The notes beneath the pieces were generated by a model, which ran no database searches, was not told where the DNA came from, and saw only the letters and a list, made by a program, of their open reading frames with translations. Positions 8,000 through 18,628 of a stretch of 64,000 nt of DNA are shown here, piece by piece; the stretch's first letter is position 1, and every line of letters begins with the position of its first letter. The stretch is from Corynebacterium spheniscorum (GTDB lineage: Bacteria > Actinomycetota > Actinomycetes > Mycobacteriales > Mycobacteriaceae), in assembly GCF_900113445.1 (NCBI RefSeq), contig NZ_FOPJ01000003.1, forward strand, positions 186,001-250,000, in the 5' to 3' direction. The translations under genes and the position numbers were made by a program.

Positions 8000-10900
8000 C
8001 CTAAAATACCTGGGCCCATGGTGGCCTTGAGGTCACCAAGGATGCCGCCAGAGCGATCAACCCTGAGGTGTTCACCCAAGATCATGACGGTGGAATCCTC
8101 ACCGTGGGTAAGTCGCAGATACACATCCGACTCGCCCTTATTGGCCACCAGCACGGACTTTAAGCGTGCAATGTTTTGCGGTGAGCATTGATCCGTGCGC
8201 ATGGTCAGACGCAGTGGTACCCCATTGCCGCCACCGGGTCCTAGATCCGGTACCCGCATGTCATCGCAGAAGAGGCTGGTGCGTTCATCACGGATGGAGA
8301 CATGGGCTTTGACCAGCACAATATTGTCTTCCACGATCAGGGAGCTGACCAGGGCATACACCTTGTTGAAGACCAGCAATTCCACCTGGGCGCCGTTGTG
8401 GTCCTCGATGGTGACAATCGCCCAGGGGGAACCATCCTTCTTAGAGAAGCGGCGGTCCACACCGGAGATAATGCCGCCGATGGTGATTTCGGTTTTATCA
8501 GGCAGTTCCCCAGAGATCACCTTGGTTAAAGGCGTATCCGTTTGGGCTTCCAAGGCTTCGCCGAAGCCATCGAGTGGGTGTCCGGAAACATAGAGTCCCA
8601 GCATTTCTCTTTCGAGAGCGAGCTCATGTTTGCGATCCCAGGTGGCATCAGGGATATCGACATTAAAGACCGCAGCACTTTCTTCCTCTTCCCCACCGAA
8701 AGCGGCGAAGAGATCGAATTGCCCCTTATCGGCGGCCTTCTTGGTGGCAATCACCGCGTCCACGGCATCTTCGTGGATCAGCATGAGCCCCTTGCGTGGG
8801 TGATTCATGGAATCAAAAGCCCCGGCTTTAATGAGGGATTCGGTTACCCGCTTGGAGCACGGTGCGGTGTCGATCTTGTCAAGGTAGTCCGTGAAGTCGC
8901 GGAAACTGCCCTTTTCTTTACGGGTAGCCACAATGGAGCTGACCACATCGGCACCGACATTGCGGATAGCGCCTAAACCGAAGCGGATATCCGAGCCCAC
9001 GGCCATGAAGTCCTGTTCGGATTCATTGACATCCGGGCTGAGCACCCGGATTCCTAGGTGACGGCAATCTGCCAGGTAGAGAGCGGATTTATCCTTGTTA
9101 TCAGCCACTGAGGTCAGCAAGGCTGCCATGTATTCAGGCGCATAGTGTGCCTTGAGGTAGGCGGTCCAGAAGGAGACCAGGCCATAGCCGGCGGCGTGCG
9201 ACTTATTAAACGCGTAGCCCGCGAAGGGCAGGATCGTATCCCACAGGGTTTTAATGGCGTCCTTGGAGAAGCCATTAGACACCATGCCGGCTTCGAAGGT
9301 GGCGTATTCCTTTTCCAGTACTTCGGGTTTCTTCTTACCCATAGCTTTACGGAAACCATCTGCTTGGCCGGCGGTGTAGTTCGCAACCTTTTGAGAGATC
9401 TTCATGATCTGCTCCTGGTACACGATCAGGCCATAGGTTTCATCGAGGATTTCGCGTAGCGGTTCCTCAAGTTCCGGGTGGATACCTTCAATGGGTTTAC
9501 GGCCATTCTTACGATCCGCGTAAGCCTCGTGGGCTTTCACACCCATCGGACCTGGGCGGTAAAGCGCCAAGGCGGCAACAATGTCATTGAAGCCGGTGGG
9601 GCGCATGCGTTTCAGCAGGTCCTGCATACCGCCGGAGTCCAGCTGGAAAACACCAAGGGTTTCACCGCGGGACAGCAGCTGGTAGGTTTCCTCATCTTCG
9701 ACGGAAAGATTTTCCAGGTCCAGATCAATGCCGCGGTTCTTCTTAATATTTTCCAGGGCGTCACCAATGACGGTGAGGTTACGAAGCCCCAGGAAGTCCA
9801 TCTTTAGCAGACCGATAGCTTCACAAGCTGGGTAATCCCAGCCGGTGATCAAGGCACCGTCATTGGGGCGCTTCCACATGGGGATGTGGTTAAGCAGCGG
9901 CACCGACGCCATAATCACCGCGCAGGCGTGCACACCGGCTTGGCGGACCACGCCTTCTAGGCCGAGTGCGGTTTCATAGATGCGTTGCACGTCGGGGTCG
10001 GTTTCAATGAGGTTGCGGACCTCACCGGCTTCGGCGTAGCGCTCGTGTTCGGGATCCATGATGCCGGAAAGCGGAATGTCTTTAGCCATAATCGCCGGGG
10101 GCAAAGCCTTGGTGATGCGATCCGCGATTTGGTAGCCGGGTTGCCCGAATTGCACGCGTGCGGAGTCCTTGAGCGCCTGCTTGGTTTTCACGGTGCCGAA
10201 GGTGATCACCTGGGCGATCTTGTCTTCACCCCAACGGTCCGCGGCATAGCGGATCATTTCACCACGCCGGCGATCGTCGAAGTCTATATCAATATCGGGT
10301 GCGGAGGGGCGCTCGGGGTTCAAGAAACGTTCGAAGAGCAACCCATATTCCATGGGATCGATATTGGTGATCGTAAGGGCGTAGGCCACCAGGGCACCAG
10401 CGGCTGAGCCACGGCCCGGCCCAACGCGGATGCCCACCGAGCGGGCGTGTTTGATGAGCTCGGCCACGATGAGGAAGTAGGAGGGATAACCCTTCATATC
10501 GATCACGGAGATCTCATATTCGGCGCGATCAATATAGTCCTGTGGGACTTCCTGGCCGGGGAAGCGCTCTTGGAGGCCTTCCATCACCTGGTGGTGTAGC
10601 CAACTGGTGGGGGTGTGGCCTTCTGGCACATCCGCGATTGGCATGCGGTCATGTGGGTGCGATTCCCAGATTTCGTCATAGTCGCCGACGCGCTCGGCGA
10701 TCCACAGGGTGTTATCGCAACCCTTGGGGACCATGTTGTCCCAGATCTCGCGCATCTGCTCGGCGGTTTTGAGGTAGTAACCGGTGCCGTCGAATTTGAA
10801 GCGGTCGGTATCGTGCAGGGTTTTACCGGTCTGCACACACAGCATCGCTTCGTGGGCTTTGGCCTGGGATTCCAGCACATAGTGGCAGTCATTGGTGACC

Positions 10901-11553
10901 ACCGGCGGGAGGTTGAGTTTCTTGCCGATTTCTAGGAGCTCATTGCGGACGCGCTGCTCAATATGCAGGCCATGGTCCATGAGTTCGAGGAAATAATTGT
11001 CCTTGCCATAAATGTCCTGCCACATGGCGGCGGCTTCGAGGGCCTCATTGAATTGGCCAAGGCGCAGGCGGGTTTGGACATCTCCGGAAGGGCAACCGGT
11101 GGTGCCGATAATGCCTTCGGCGTGTTCGGCAATCAGCTCGGCATCCATGCGCGGCCATTTGCCGAGTTGGCCTTCATAGCTGGCCATGGAGGAGAGATAG
11201 AAGAGGTTGTGCAGCCCGGTGGCGTTTTCAGCGAGCATGGTTTGGTGCAGGTAGGCACCGGAGGCTGAAACGTCATCGGATTTTTGGTGCGGCTCACCCC
11301 AGCGCACGCGTTGTTTATTGAAGCGGCTTTCGGGGGCGATATAGGCCTCAATACCGATGATGGGTTTGATGCCGCATTCTTTCATCTTGCGGTAGAAGGC
11401 ATTGGAGCCAAACATATTGCCGTGGTCGGTGATTCCCACTGCAGGCATGCCCTGGCGGAGGACTTCCTCCGCCATCATGTCGATCTTGGCCATGCCGTCG
11501 AGCATGGAGTATTCGGTGTGATTATGCAGGTGTACGAAAGATGAGCCGCCCAT
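7996..11553 (-). CDS. dnaE: DNA polymerase III subunit alpha (replicative)
   Basis: The main chromosomal replicase, 1185 residues from the chosen start. An N-terminal PHP domain is intact ([15 protein letters not shown], then [10 protein letters not shown]), which in actinobacterial DnaE1 provides proofreading. The polymerase acidic pair lies in [10 protein letters not shown] (Asp420 and Asp422), followed by helix-hairpin-helix and a C-terminal OB-fold (about 980-1090, [17 protein letters not shown]). The length and the retained PHP residues fit DnaE1 rather than the mutagenic DnaE2. I used the ATG at 11553 ([12 protein letters not shown]); a GTG at 11583 would add ten residues and neither has a clear ribosome binding site. 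Its stop overlaps the preceding plus-strand gene by four bases. Confidence 0.96.
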   Translation of the reverse strand: MGGSSFVHLHNHTEYSMLDGMAKIDMMAEEVLRQGMPAVGITDHGNMFGSNAFYRKMKECGIKPIIGIEAYIAPESRFNKQRVRWGEPHQKSDDVSASGAYLHQTMLAENATGLHNLFYLSSMASYEGQLGKWPRMDAELIAEHAEGIIGTTGCPSGDVQTRLRLGQFNEALEAAAMWQDIYGKDNYFLELMDHGLHIEQRVRNELLEIGKKLNLPPVVTNDCHYVLESQAKAHEAMLCVQTGKTLHDTDRFKFDGTGYYLKTAEQMREIWDNMVPKGCDNTLWIAERVGDYDEIWESHPHDRMPIADVPEGHTPTSWLHHQVMEGLQERFPGQEVPQDYIDRAEYEISVIDMKGYPSYFLIVAELIKHARSVGIRVGPGRGSAAGALVAYALTITNIDPMEYGLLFERFLNPERPSAPDIDIDFDDRRRGEMIRYAADRWGEDKIAQVITFGTVKTKQALKDSARVQFGQPGYQIADRITKALPPAIMAKDIPLSGIMDPEHERYAEAGEVRNLIETDPDVQRIYETALGLEGVVRQAGVHACAVIMASVPLLNHIPMWKRPNDGALITGWDYPACEAIGLLKMDFLGLRNLTVIGDALENIKKNRGIDLDLENLSVEDEETYQLLSRGETLGVFQLDSGGMQDLLKRMRPTGFNDIVAALALYRPGPMGVKAHEAYADRKNGRKPIEGIHPELEEPLREILDETYGLIVYQEQIMKISQKVANYTAGQADGFRKAMGKKKPEVLEKEYATFEAGMVSNGFSKDAIKTLWDTILPFAGYAFNKSHAAGYGLVSFWTAYLKAHYAPEYMAALLTSVADNKDKSALYLADCRHLGIRVLSPDVNESEQDFMAVGSDIRFGLGAIRNVGADVVSSIVATRKEKGSFRDFTDYLDKIDTAPCSKRVTESLIKAGAFDSMNHPRKGLMLIHEDAVDAVIATKKAADKGQFDLFAAFGGEEEESAAVFNVDIPDATWDRKHELALEREMLGLYVSGHPLDGFGEALEAQTDTPLTKVISGELPDKTEITIGGIISGVDRRFSKKDGSPWAIVTIEDHNGAQVELLVFNKVYALVSSLIVEDNIVLVKAHVSIRDERTSLFCDDMRVPDLGPGGGNGVPLRLTMRTDQCSPQNIARLKSVLVANKGESDVYLRLTHGEDSTVMILGEHLRVDRSGGILGDLKATMGPGILG

Positions 11554-11640
11554 GATGGGCAAGCATAGCGCGCGTGCTTCCACAGAGCCATGAGCCCCAG
11601 TTGAAAGCTGGTAGGTAGGGGCGCACTAGATTGATACGAC

Positions 11641-12564
11641 ATGATCTATGGCGTCCTTGCGTATCTTATGTGGGGTCTATTCCCGGCATATTTCCCGCTG
11701 TTGCTTCCAGCTAGTCCGCTGGAGATTCTTGCGCACCGTGTGGTGTGGACCGCTGTGGTCATGATTATTGTGTTGAGCTTTAGCCGCGGTGGTTGGCGGG
11801 AGCTCCGGGAAGCCTCCCTGGGAGCCTGGCTGCGTATGGGTACTGCCGGTGCGGTGGTGTCGATTAACTGGTTGATCTATGTGATTGCGGTCAACTCCAC
11901 CCACGTTGCTGACGCTGCCCTCGGATACTTTATGAACCCACTGGTCAGTGTGGTGTTGGGGATGGTGTTCCTACGTGAACGTCTCCGCCCCTTGCAATTA
12001 ACATCGGTTGGTATCGCCACGGTCGCAGTGTTGTTGCTGACCTTCTTAGCTGGCCATCCCCCACTTATTGGCTTGGCTTTGGCCTTTAGTTTTGGTTTCT
12101 ATGGGCTGATCAAGAAACAGGTGGCGGTATCCGCGACGGCAAGTTTAACTGCCGAAACCCTGATTATTTCCCCAGTGGCCGTGGCCTATCTGGGGTATCT
12201 GAGCTATACCGGGGAAAGCACCTTCTTAAGCGAAGGTGTTGACCACACTGTGCTGCTGATTTCTTCTGGTGTGGTGACTGCGTTGCCGCTGCTCTTCTTC
12301 GGCAAGGGCGCGAAGCTTTTGCCCTTGGCGACCATCGGCATGCTGCAGTATATGACCCCGAGTATCCAGATGCTGTGGGCGCTATTTATTAACCACGAGC
12401 AGGTTGAACCAGCCCGCTGGGTGGGCTTTGTGATTATTTGGACCGCGGTGGTCATCTTCCTCTTTGACCTGTTTTTACAGAGGCGAGGAGAAAAACGCCG
12501 GCGGCGCCGCGATACCGGTGCGGTGGCGGAGCAACCTACTCCCCCGCCACCAGCAACCCATTAG
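11641..12564 (+). CDS. rarD: RarD-type EamA permease
   Basis: A 307-residue inner-membrane protein with about ten predicted helices, belonging to the drug/metabolite transporter superfamily. The start MIYGVLAYLMWGLFPAYFPLL and the LEILAHRVVWT segment are typical of RarD. Two EamA repeats can be seen, the second beginning near residue 150. The substrate is unknown; E. coli RarD is named after a chloramphenicol phenotype, but transport has not been defined. The C-terminus is cytoplasmic and very basic (RRGEKRRRRRD). It is transcribed divergently from dnaE and its end overlaps the GH13 gene by four bases. Confidence 0.88.
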   Translation: MIYGVLAYLMWGLFPAYFPLLLPASPLEILAHRVVWTAVVMIIVLSFSRGGWRELREASLGAWLRMGTAGAVVSINWLIYVIAVNSTHVADAALGYFMNPLVSVVLGMVFLRERLRPLQLTSVGIATVAVLLLTFLAGHPPLIGLALAFSFGFYGLIKKQVAVSATASLTAETLIISPVAVAYLGYLSYTGESTFLSEGVDHTVLLISSGVVTALPLLFFGKGAKLLPLATIGMLQYMTPSIQMLWALFINHEQVEPARWVGFVIIWTAVVIFLFDLFLQRRGEKRRRRRDTGAVAEQPTPPPPATH

Positions 12565-13847
12565 GAGATGCTCAGAATCTCTGTACCGGTGGCATCGCGT
12601 ACCACCGCGCGCGGGGTGTCGCGAATATCCAATTCCACCTGTAGGTGGCCTTCACCTTCTTGGTTGATGCTGCGATAGACAAGGTGCTCATTTTCCAGCA
12701 CATCAATCTCGGTACGCGCAATATGCAGCCAGGGGTAGGTTCGGCGCAGGGCAATGAGTTGGTGATAGATGCGGCACGCATGCTCGCCTAGCGGGGAAAG
12801 CTCCTCCGGGGAGTCAGGCATCGCGGGACGGATTTGATCGTCCCCGCCTTCGCGTTCTTCTTTCAGCCCGGTATAGCCCTGTTCATCGCCGTAGTACACC
12901 AGCGGGACACCACCGACGGTAAAAAGCACTACCGCTGCCAATAGCGCCTTTTCTGCGCCAATCTGGGTGGCGATGCGGGTGACGTCATGGTTGCCGATGA
13001 AAGTCACCGGGACAAAGGAGTCGAGGAAGGCGTTGTGGCGGTCTAAGTTCCACTGAAGTTCGAAAAAATTCTTTTCCTTCAGGGAGGACCACAGGGCTTT
13101 CCACAGCTCATATTGGGTCACCGAATCCATGCCGGATTCTTCAGCGATGGCGGCGTAATCACCATGAATGACTTCGCCGTAGACGAAGACTTCAGGGTGT
13201 TCATCGCGAACCTGCGGCAGCACCTTGGACCAAAAAACCGGGGGCACCGCATAGGCGGCATCTAAGCGCCACCCGTCAATGCCGCGATAGCCCCAGTAGA
13301 TCATCACTTCGCTAATGTGCTTAGCGACCTCAGGGGAATCGTGGTTGAGGTTAACCAGCGCACCATGGCCTTCAAAGCATTCTGCCTGCGGCGGGTCCTG
13401 CGCGTAGTCGATGCGGAAGAGTTGTGCTTCTTCGCAGTTCTGATCTTCCAAAGCCCGGATGAAGCTGGGGTGGTGTTCAGAGACATGGTTGAACACACCA
13501 TCAGCGAGCACCTTGATGCCACGTTCATGTGCGGCGCGGGTAAAGGCCAAGAAGTCTTCTTCATCGCCTAGGCGTGGGTCGATACGGAAGAAGTCGACGG
13601 TGTCATAGCCGTGGGAGGCAGAGTCGAAGATCGGGCCTAATTGGATGGCGTTGAAGCCGAGTTCTTGGACATAGTCCAGCCAGGCTAAGAGGTGGCGCAG
13701 GCGGTGCGTGACTCTCTCAGCACCATCTTCATCGTGCTTATCTACCCAGGCATGGTCACCGCGGGTGGGTGCGCCGCAAAAACCGAGTGGGTAAATATGC
13801 CAGCCAATTAGGTGGCTTACCCAATCCGGGGTGCTGTGTTGACTCAT
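12561..13847 (-). CDS. GH13 family glycosidase (alpha-amylase type)
   Basis: A 428-residue cytoplasmic GH13 enzyme without signal peptide. The barrel is complete: GFNAIQLGPIF, region I DGVFNH, nucleophile Asp196 in GWRLDAAYA, acid/base Glu225 in VYGEVIHG, and Asp288 in FIGNHDVTR. It is shorter than TreZ and lacks extra N-terminal domains. The N-terminus (WHIYPLGFCGAP) resembles small intracellular alpha-glucan or maltooligosaccharide hydrolases. It follows the LDH-like gene on the same strand with a four-base ATGA-type overlap, so translation is probably coupled. The substrate is not clear; breakdown of short alpha-glucans is a reasonable inference given TreY/TreZ nearby. Confidence 0.85.
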   Translation of the reverse strand: MSQHSTPDWVSHLIGWHIYPLGFCGAPTRGDHAWVDKHDEDGAERVTHRLRHLLAWLDYVQELGFNAIQLGPIFDSASHGYDTVDFFRIDPRLGDEEDFLAFTRAAHERGIKVLADGVFNHVSEHHPSFIRALEDQNCEEAQLFRIDYAQDPPQAECFEGHGALVNLNHDSPEVAKHISEVMIYWGYRGIDGWRLDAAYAVPPVFWSKVLPQVRDEHPEVFVYGEVIHGDYAAIAEESGMDSVTQYELWKALWSSLKEKNFFELQWNLDRHNAFLDSFVPVTFIGNHDVTRIATQIGAEKALLAAVVLFTVGGVPLVYYGDEQGYTGLKEEREGGDDQIRPAMPDSPEELSPLGEHACRIYHQLIALRRTYPWLHIARTEIDVLENEHLVYRSINQEGEGHLQVELDIRDTPRAVVRDATGTEILSIS

Positions 13848-14827
13848 GCGAAATTCCCTACTTTCGCTTTGCGCATGGCATCGCGGATAGCGTCGGCAGA
13901 TTCATGAAGCTTGGTGATTTCGGTTTCATTAAGTGGCGGCTCAAGGCGTGCTTCTACCCCGTTGGCACCAATCACACAGGGCAAAGACAAGCTCACATCA
14001 TCAATGCCAAAAAGTCCGTTAAGCGGTAGCGATACTGAGTAGACGCTGCGTTCATCAAGAAGCACGCAGGTAGCTAATTCAATGGCGGATTTAGCGATAC
14101 CGGCGTTGGTCCAGCCCTTGCCATTGAAGACTTCGTAGGCTGCTCCGACAACCGCATCGGCGAGCTCTTCAAGCTCATAGGGTTGCCCACCAAAGGCTTC
14201 GCCGAGCTGATCATTGCTAAAGCCGGCGACGCTCACGCAACTTAAGGCCGGCACTGCAGATAGCCCATGCTCGCCGACCATGAATCCTTGGACACTGGCG
14301 GGGTCAATATTGTGGCGATCGGCGATGAGTCGGCGCATGCGAGAGGAATCCAGCATGGTGCCGGTGCCAAATACGCGACCTTCGGGGTAACCGAATTCCG
14401 TGGCTGCGATATGCGCCATGGTGTCTAAGGGGTTGGTGATGACAATGACGATGGCGTCGGGAGCAACCTTCGAGAGATCCCCCATCACTTGGCGAATCAC
14501 CTCGGCATTGTGTGGTGCTAAGGCAGCGCGGTCCGGGCGCTCTTCTCCTTCGGTGGGAAGCATGGAAGGCCCGGCGGCGATAATGGTGAGGTCGATATCG
14601 CGGCAGTCTTCATAGTTGCCGTCGATGACGGTGGTGTTGCGGCGAGCGGGGGCGCCGGTGCCGTGGTGGTGGTCGAGAGCTTCGCCATAGGCGACGGAGC
14701 TATCTTTGTCGACGACCACGACTTTGGCGAAAAGTCCGGAGGCCATGGCTTCGGTGAGGACATAGCTGCCCACGTGGCCACAACCGATAATTGCTAAGGA
14801 ATGTCCTTGTAGCACGGTGGTGCTCAA
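13844..14827 (-). CDS. Lactate/malate dehydrogenase family protein (L-2-hydroxyacid dehydrogenase)
   Basis: An NAD-dependent dehydrogenase of 327 residues with the Rossmann motif LAIIGCGHVGS (11-21). Catalytic residues of the L-LDH family appear at Asp160 and Arg163 (MLDSSRMRR) and His187 (GEHGLSAVPA). The usual GEHGDS is GEHGLS here, and the substrate loop (GPSMLPTEGEERPDRAAL) is longer and unlike that of true LDH. This suggests a substrate other than pyruvate, such as another 2-keto acid, as in L-2-hydroxyisocaproate dehydrogenases. The start codon is TTG with AAAGG immediately upstream; a GTG four codons later is possible. It is coupled to the GH13 gene. Confidence 0.82.
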   Translation of the reverse strand: MSTTVLQGHSLAIIGCGHVGSYVLTEAMASGLFAKVVVVDKDSSVAYGEALDHHHGTGAPARRNTTVIDGNYEDCRDIDLTIIAAGPSMLPTEGEERPDRAALAPHNAEVIRQVMGDLSKVAPDAIVIVITNPLDTMAHIAATEFGYPEGRVFGTGTMLDSSRMRRLIADRHNIDPASVQGFMVGEHGLSAVPALSCVSVAGFSNDQLGEAFGGQPYELEELADAVVGAAYEVFNGKGWTNAGIAKSAIELATCVLLDERSVYSVSLPLNGLFGIDDVSLSLPCVIGANGVEARLEPPLNETEITKLHESADAIRDAMRKAKVGNFA

Positions 14828-14876
14828 GCCTTTCTGCAGAAAATAAGGTGCGTATCTTCTTTAACTGTAGGCCGCT

Positions 14877-15434
14877 TTAGGGCACGCTGGGGAGCCCCGC
14901 GCGGGCAGGTGGGCGAATGCCGAAGCGACCCCAGGCAGCATCCGGGGCGAGCACCTCAATGCTGAAAACATCGGGGCTTGTAGCCAGTGCCCGCAAGGCA
15001 TCCCCGGTGTCATAAACCATGAGTGCTTCGATCTGGGCTGGGGGTTCTAACCCCACGCGCGCCCACTCCCGTTCCAGGACCTGGCCTCGCGAAACACCTT
15101 CAGTGGGTTCAGGCAATGGGATTGGCGCGGCATTAGCCGGAACAATGGCATTGACGCGCTTCAAAGATTCGAGGGTCTTCCCGGCAGCTTCAGCATCCAT
15201 GGGTTGACGAAAAGCGATAAGTGCATAGCCGGGCTCATCAGCTGGTGCCTGATCGAGGGTTTCTTGGGTGCGGGCTTGGTAGTCTTGGGCGCTTTCGTGC
15301 AGGTCTGGGCCCACCACATCACCGTTGGTGTGCATGGGTTTAGAAACGCGGTCGTCTTGGGCCAACCAAGCAAAGCCAGCGGCCAGGACGGCAAGTACTA
15401 GCAACGCCGCCAGGGTGTTCTTCATTTGCTTCAT
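14877..15434 (-). CDS. Membrane-anchored hypothetical protein
   Basis: A 185-residue protein with one N-terminal hydrophobic segment ([20 protein letters not shown], residues 6-25) that serves as a signal anchor, followed by an extracytoplasmic domain. The sequence is rich in alanine and proline, and has no cysteine or catalytic motif. Its start overlaps the end of the pseudouridine synthase gene by four bases (ATGA-type), so it is the last gene of an lspA-rluD-like operon. This placement resembles small conserved hypothetical proteins in the same spot in other corynebacteria, but I do not recognise a family. Confidence 0.75.
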   Translation of the reverse strand: MKQMKNTLAALLVLAVLAAGFAWLAQDDRVSKPMHTNGDVVGPDLHESAQDYQARTQETLDQAPADEPGYALIAFRQPMDAEAAGKTLESLKRVNAIVPANAAPIPLPEPTEGVSRGQVLEREWARVGLEPPAQIEALMVYDTGDALRALATSPDVFSIEVLAPDAAWGRFGIRPPARAGLPSVP

Positions 15435-16357
15435 TGTTTGAGGACCTCCAAAGCGTGTGCAAGGTCATCGGGATAAGGCGCGGTGATTTCCATCCAGCGG
15501 CCATCTTCTGGGTGATGGAAGCCCAGTTCTACGGCGTGTAACCATTGGCGGATCAATCCGAGGCGTTCAGCTAGCTGCGGGTCGGAGCCATACATCGGGT
15601 CCCCACAGCATGGATGGTGGATAGCAGACATATGCACACGGATTTGGTGGGTGCGTCCGGTTTCAAGATGCACCTTTAATAAGGTGGCTTCGCGGAAGGC
15701 TTCGATGGTTTCATAGTGCGTCACCGCGTGTTTGCCATCAGTGGTGACGGCAAAGCGCCAGCCTGCTGAAGGGTGCCTTCCGATGGGTGCCTCAATGGTG
15801 CCGCTAAAGGGATCGGGGTGGCCCTGGACTAGGGCGTGGTAGGTCTTGGTGACGGTGCGTTCTTTAAAGGCTCGTTTTAAGGCGGTATAGCCGCGCTCGG
15901 AGCAGGCCACCACCATCACCCCGGAGGTGCCAACATCAAGGCGCTGCACAATGCCTTTGCGTTCCGGAGGCCCAGAAGTGGAGATCCTAAACCCAGCGGC
16001 TGCGAGCCCGCCGATGACGGTGGGCCCATCCCATCCGACGGTGGGGTGTGCGGCCACACCGACGGGTTTATTTACCGCCACCAGGTCAGCATCGGAATAG
16101 AGAATGTCCATTCCTTCGACGTGCTCGGCTACTGGGGTGAGGGATTGTTCTACCTCTGGGAGGGTGACTAATAGCCAGGTCCCGGCGCGCAGGCGCTCGG
16201 ATTTACCGATTGCTTGGCCGTCGATGAGGACATCGCCATCTTCGGCGAGATCGGCTGCGCGGGTACGGGAGATACCAAGAAGTTTCGCTAAGGCAGCATC
16301 AGCGCGGAGTCCTTCGAGTCCTTCGGGCACTGGTAGTTGCCTGATTTCCCGACTCAT
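15431..16357 (-). CDS. Pseudouridine synthase, RluA/RluD family
   Basis: This enzyme isomerises specific uridines in rRNA to pseudouridine. The 308 residues contain an N-terminal S4 RNA-binding domain (about 17-65, [24 protein letters not shown]) and the catalytic domain, with the invariant aspartate at Asp141 in [14 protein letters not shown]. The family motif [10 protein letters not shown] follows later. The presence of an S4 domain and the length fit RluD (23S rRNA helix 69), but other RluA-family targets are possible. It overlaps lspA by four bases upstream and the membrane-anchored gene by four bases downstream, so all three form a tight operon. Confidence 0.92.
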   Translation of the reverse strand: MSREIRQLPVPEGLEGLRADAALAKLLGISRTRAADLAEDGDVLIDGQAIGKSERLRAGTWLLVTLPEVEQSLTPVAEHVEGMDILYSDADLVAVNKPVGVAAHPTVGWDGPTVIGGLAAAGFRISTSGPPERKGIVQRLDVGTSGVMVVACSERGYTALKRAFKERTVTKTYHALVQGHPDPFSGTIEAPIGRHPSAGWRFAVTTDGKHAVTHYETIEAFREATLLKVHLETGRTHQIRVHMSAIHHPCCGDPMYGSDPQLAERLGLIRQWLHAVELGFHHPEDGRWMEITAPYPDDLAHALEVLKQ

Positions 16358-16851
16358 GCTGACACCTCCTGGTAGCCGCGGCGGTATTCGGTGAGTACCG
16401 CCAGGATGTAGAGCACCACACCGCAGGTGATGGCGGAGTCGGCGAGATTGAAAACAGCGAAGGAGCCGACCGAGATGAAATCTACGACATGTCCGATGAA
16501 GAAGGCGGGTGCGCGGAAGAGCCGGTCAAGGAGGTTACCGGCAGCTCCTCCGGCGACCAGGGCGAGCGCACAGATCTGCCAGGGGTCTTTGAGTTTTCGG
16601 GCCGCCAGGGTTGCACCCAGGATGAAGATTATTTGGATGCAGGTAAATACCCAGGTGTAGCTGGTACCGAAGGAGAATGCGGCGCCTGGGTTGAAGAGGA
16701 GTTTGAAGCGGAACCAATCACCGATGATGGGGAGGATCTCCCCTTCGCTAAGGGTATTAAGGACCAGGGCTTTGCTTGCTTGGTCGATGGCTACGACCCC
16801 GAGGCCTAGCAGTGCGAAGGTGGTTAGGAAGCTGCGCTGTTTCAAAGTCAC
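16354..16851 (-). CDS. lspA: Lipoprotein signal peptidase II
   Basis: LspA cleaves the signal peptide of diacylated prolipoproteins in the membrane. Four hydrophobic segments are visible and the two catalytic aspartates lie in GNLLDRLFR (Asp109) and [11 protein letters not shown] (Asp138), counting from the chosen start. The family motif FNPGAAFSF is at about residues 53-61. I chose the GTG at 16851, preceded by AGGGAA and giving the normal [11 protein letters not shown] beginning. An ATG at 16890 would add 13 unusual residues. Two lipoproteins in this window (6857 and 18629 genes) would be its substrates. Confidence 0.95.
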   Translation of the reverse strand: MTLKQRSFLTTFALLGLGVVAIDQASKALVLNTLSEGEILPIIGDWFRFKLLFNPGAAFSFGTSYTWVFTCIQIIFILGATLAARKLKDPWQICALALVAGGAAGNLLDRLFRAPAFFIGHVVDFISVGSFAVFNLADSAITCGVVLYILAVLTEYRRGYQEVSA

Positions 16852-16969
16852 GTTCCCTATCTTCCCCCACGAAGGCCAGGAAACGCACACCGCTGCAGCG
16901 ACACTTTAAACTATGAGATGAAGAAATCACTGATCTCACCCCCACCGTCTTAGGAGTCGTGCGCCCCGA

Positions 16970-18622
16970 ATGAGTACACAGTCTGCTCACCACATCAAGC
17001 TGGACGCGGTGAGTTTTTCTTACCCTGATCACCGGGTACTCACTGACGTCACCTTTGCGGTTCCCGCAGGGCGTGTCACCGGTCTGATCGGTGAAAATGG
17101 TTCTGGTAAATCCACTTTGCTCAGTTTGATTGCCGGCACCCTCGAGCCGGATGTTGGGGAGATCACTACCCCACCGATCACCGGGTTTATTGCGCAGGAA
17201 GTTCAGCTGCCCTTCTCTGAACCAGCGAAACGGCTCATTGATGATGCGGTGGCGGAGCTACGTGCCATTGAAAAGCAGATCACTGAGCTTTCGGCGCATT
17301 TGGATGAAGAAAAATCGGCGGTGCGTTTTGATCAGGCATTGGCGCGTGCCCAGGAATCTGGGGTGTGGGAGTTAGATTCCCGAATCGCCACGGTGTTGGC
17401 TGGGTTGGGATTGGCCGATGTTGATCTCAGCACCCCTTTAGGGGAAATGTCGGGTGGTCAGCGGCGTCGTTTTGCGCTGGCTGCCTTATTGTTGCGCCCG
17501 GTTGATGCCTTGGTTTTGGATGAACCGACGAACCATCTTGATGATGAGGGCGTGGACTTCTTGATTGAGGAGTTGAAGAACTTTAGTGGCCCGGTGTTGG
17601 TCGCTAGCCACGACCGTTTCTTCCTTGATTCGGTGGCGGATCAATTAGTTGATTTGGATGCTGGTCTGGGTGAAGAAGGTGGCCATGGTATGGACACCAA
17701 ACAAGGTACGGTGTTTTCCGGGTCCTTTAGTGAATACCTGCGTTATCGCGAGAAAGTACGCACCCGCTGGCAGGAGCTATATAACGCACAGGAACAAGAA
17801 CGCCGCCGGCTCGCAAACCAGGCTTCGGTAACCGAAGATGATGTGTTCCATCATCATGAATCCAAGGGTGATACTGGGGCGAGTAAGAAGTTCCATGCTG
17901 ATCGTGCGGCGAAAACCTTAGGCAATCGCTTGCGTTCGGCGCGTAATCGGCTGGAAGATTTGGAGCGTAATGCTCTTCCGGCGCCACCTGGGCGGCTGCG
18001 TTTCCATGGGATCCCGGAGCACAGCAAGCTCAGTTCTTTGGGAGAACCGGCGATTCACGCGCGCCGCATTTCGGTGCAGGATCGTTTAGATCCCTTGACG
18101 CTGAAGGTGCAACCCGGTGAACAGTGGTTGATTGAGGGCCCGAATGGTTCGGGTAAATCTACGCTGCTGCAGGTGATTAATGGGCAGGTGGAACCTGATT
18201 CTGGAGAGATTCGGATTCCGGAGGAGGTAACGATCTCTAAGCTGAATCAGGATGATGCCTGGGATGATCTGAGCTTGACTGCGGCGGAAATTTTTGAGGC
18301 CCACACCCCCGCTGGTGTGCCGGATCTGGTGACGATGGGCTTGATGAGCAAAGAGACTGCCGACTTGCCCTTGGAGCGTTTATCTTTGGGGCAGCGGCGC
18401 CGCGTGTCTTTGGGCATTATTTTGGCTTCCCCGCCAGATATTTTGCTGCTGGATGAACCCACCAATCATCTCTCCTTAGCGTTGGCGGAGGAGTTGGAAA
18501 AGGCTTTGGATGATTTCCCGGGCACGGTGGTGTTGGCAACCCATGATCGTTGGATTCGCCGCCGCTGGCGCGGCCGCCCGCGGGCCAAGATGATGACTCT
18601 CAGCGCGCGTGCGGAAAGCTAA
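16970..18622 (+). CDS. ABC-F family ATP-binding protein
   Basis: A soluble 550-residue protein with two ABC cassettes and no membrane segment, so it is not a transporter. First cassette: Walker A GENGSGKST, signature MSGGQRRR, Walker B ALVLDEPTNHLDD. Second cassette: GPNGSGKSTLL, LSLGQRRR, ILLLDEPTNHLS. A charged linker between them (about 250-340) contains the coiled-coil arm that reaches the ribosome in ABC-F proteins. Members act as translation factors or protect ribosomes from antibiotics; which applies here is not readable. Upstream at 16914-16938 an inverted repeat (TGAGAT / ATCTCA) precedes AGGAG, which lies 14 bases before the ATG. Weak spacing may mean regulated translation. Confidence 0.9.
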   Translation: MSTQSAHHIKLDAVSFSYPDHRVLTDVTFAVPAGRVTGLIGENGSGKSTLLSLIAGTLEPDVGEITTPPITGFIAQEVQLPFSEPAKRLIDDAVAELRAIEKQITELSAHLDEEKSAVRFDQALARAQESGVWELDSRIATVLAGLGLADVDLSTPLGEMSGGQRRRFALAALLLRPVDALVLDEPTNHLDDEGVDFLIEELKNFSGPVLVASHDRFFLDSVADQLVDLDAGLGEEGGHGMDTKQGTVFSGSFSEYLRYREKVRTRWQELYNAQEQERRRLANQASVTEDDVFHHHESKGDTGASKKFHADRAAKTLGNRLRSARNRLEDLERNALPAPPGRLRFHGIPEHSKLSSLGEPAIHARRISVQDRLDPLTLKVQPGEQWLIEGPNGSGKSTLLQVINGQVEPDSGEIRIPEEVTISKLNQDDAWDDLSLTAAEIFEAHTPAGVPDLVTMGLMSKETADLPLERLSLGQRRRVSLGIILASPPDILLLDEPTNHLSLALAEELEKALDDFPGTVVLATHDRWIRRRWRGRPRAKMMTLSARAES

Positions 18623-18628
18623 AGAAGG

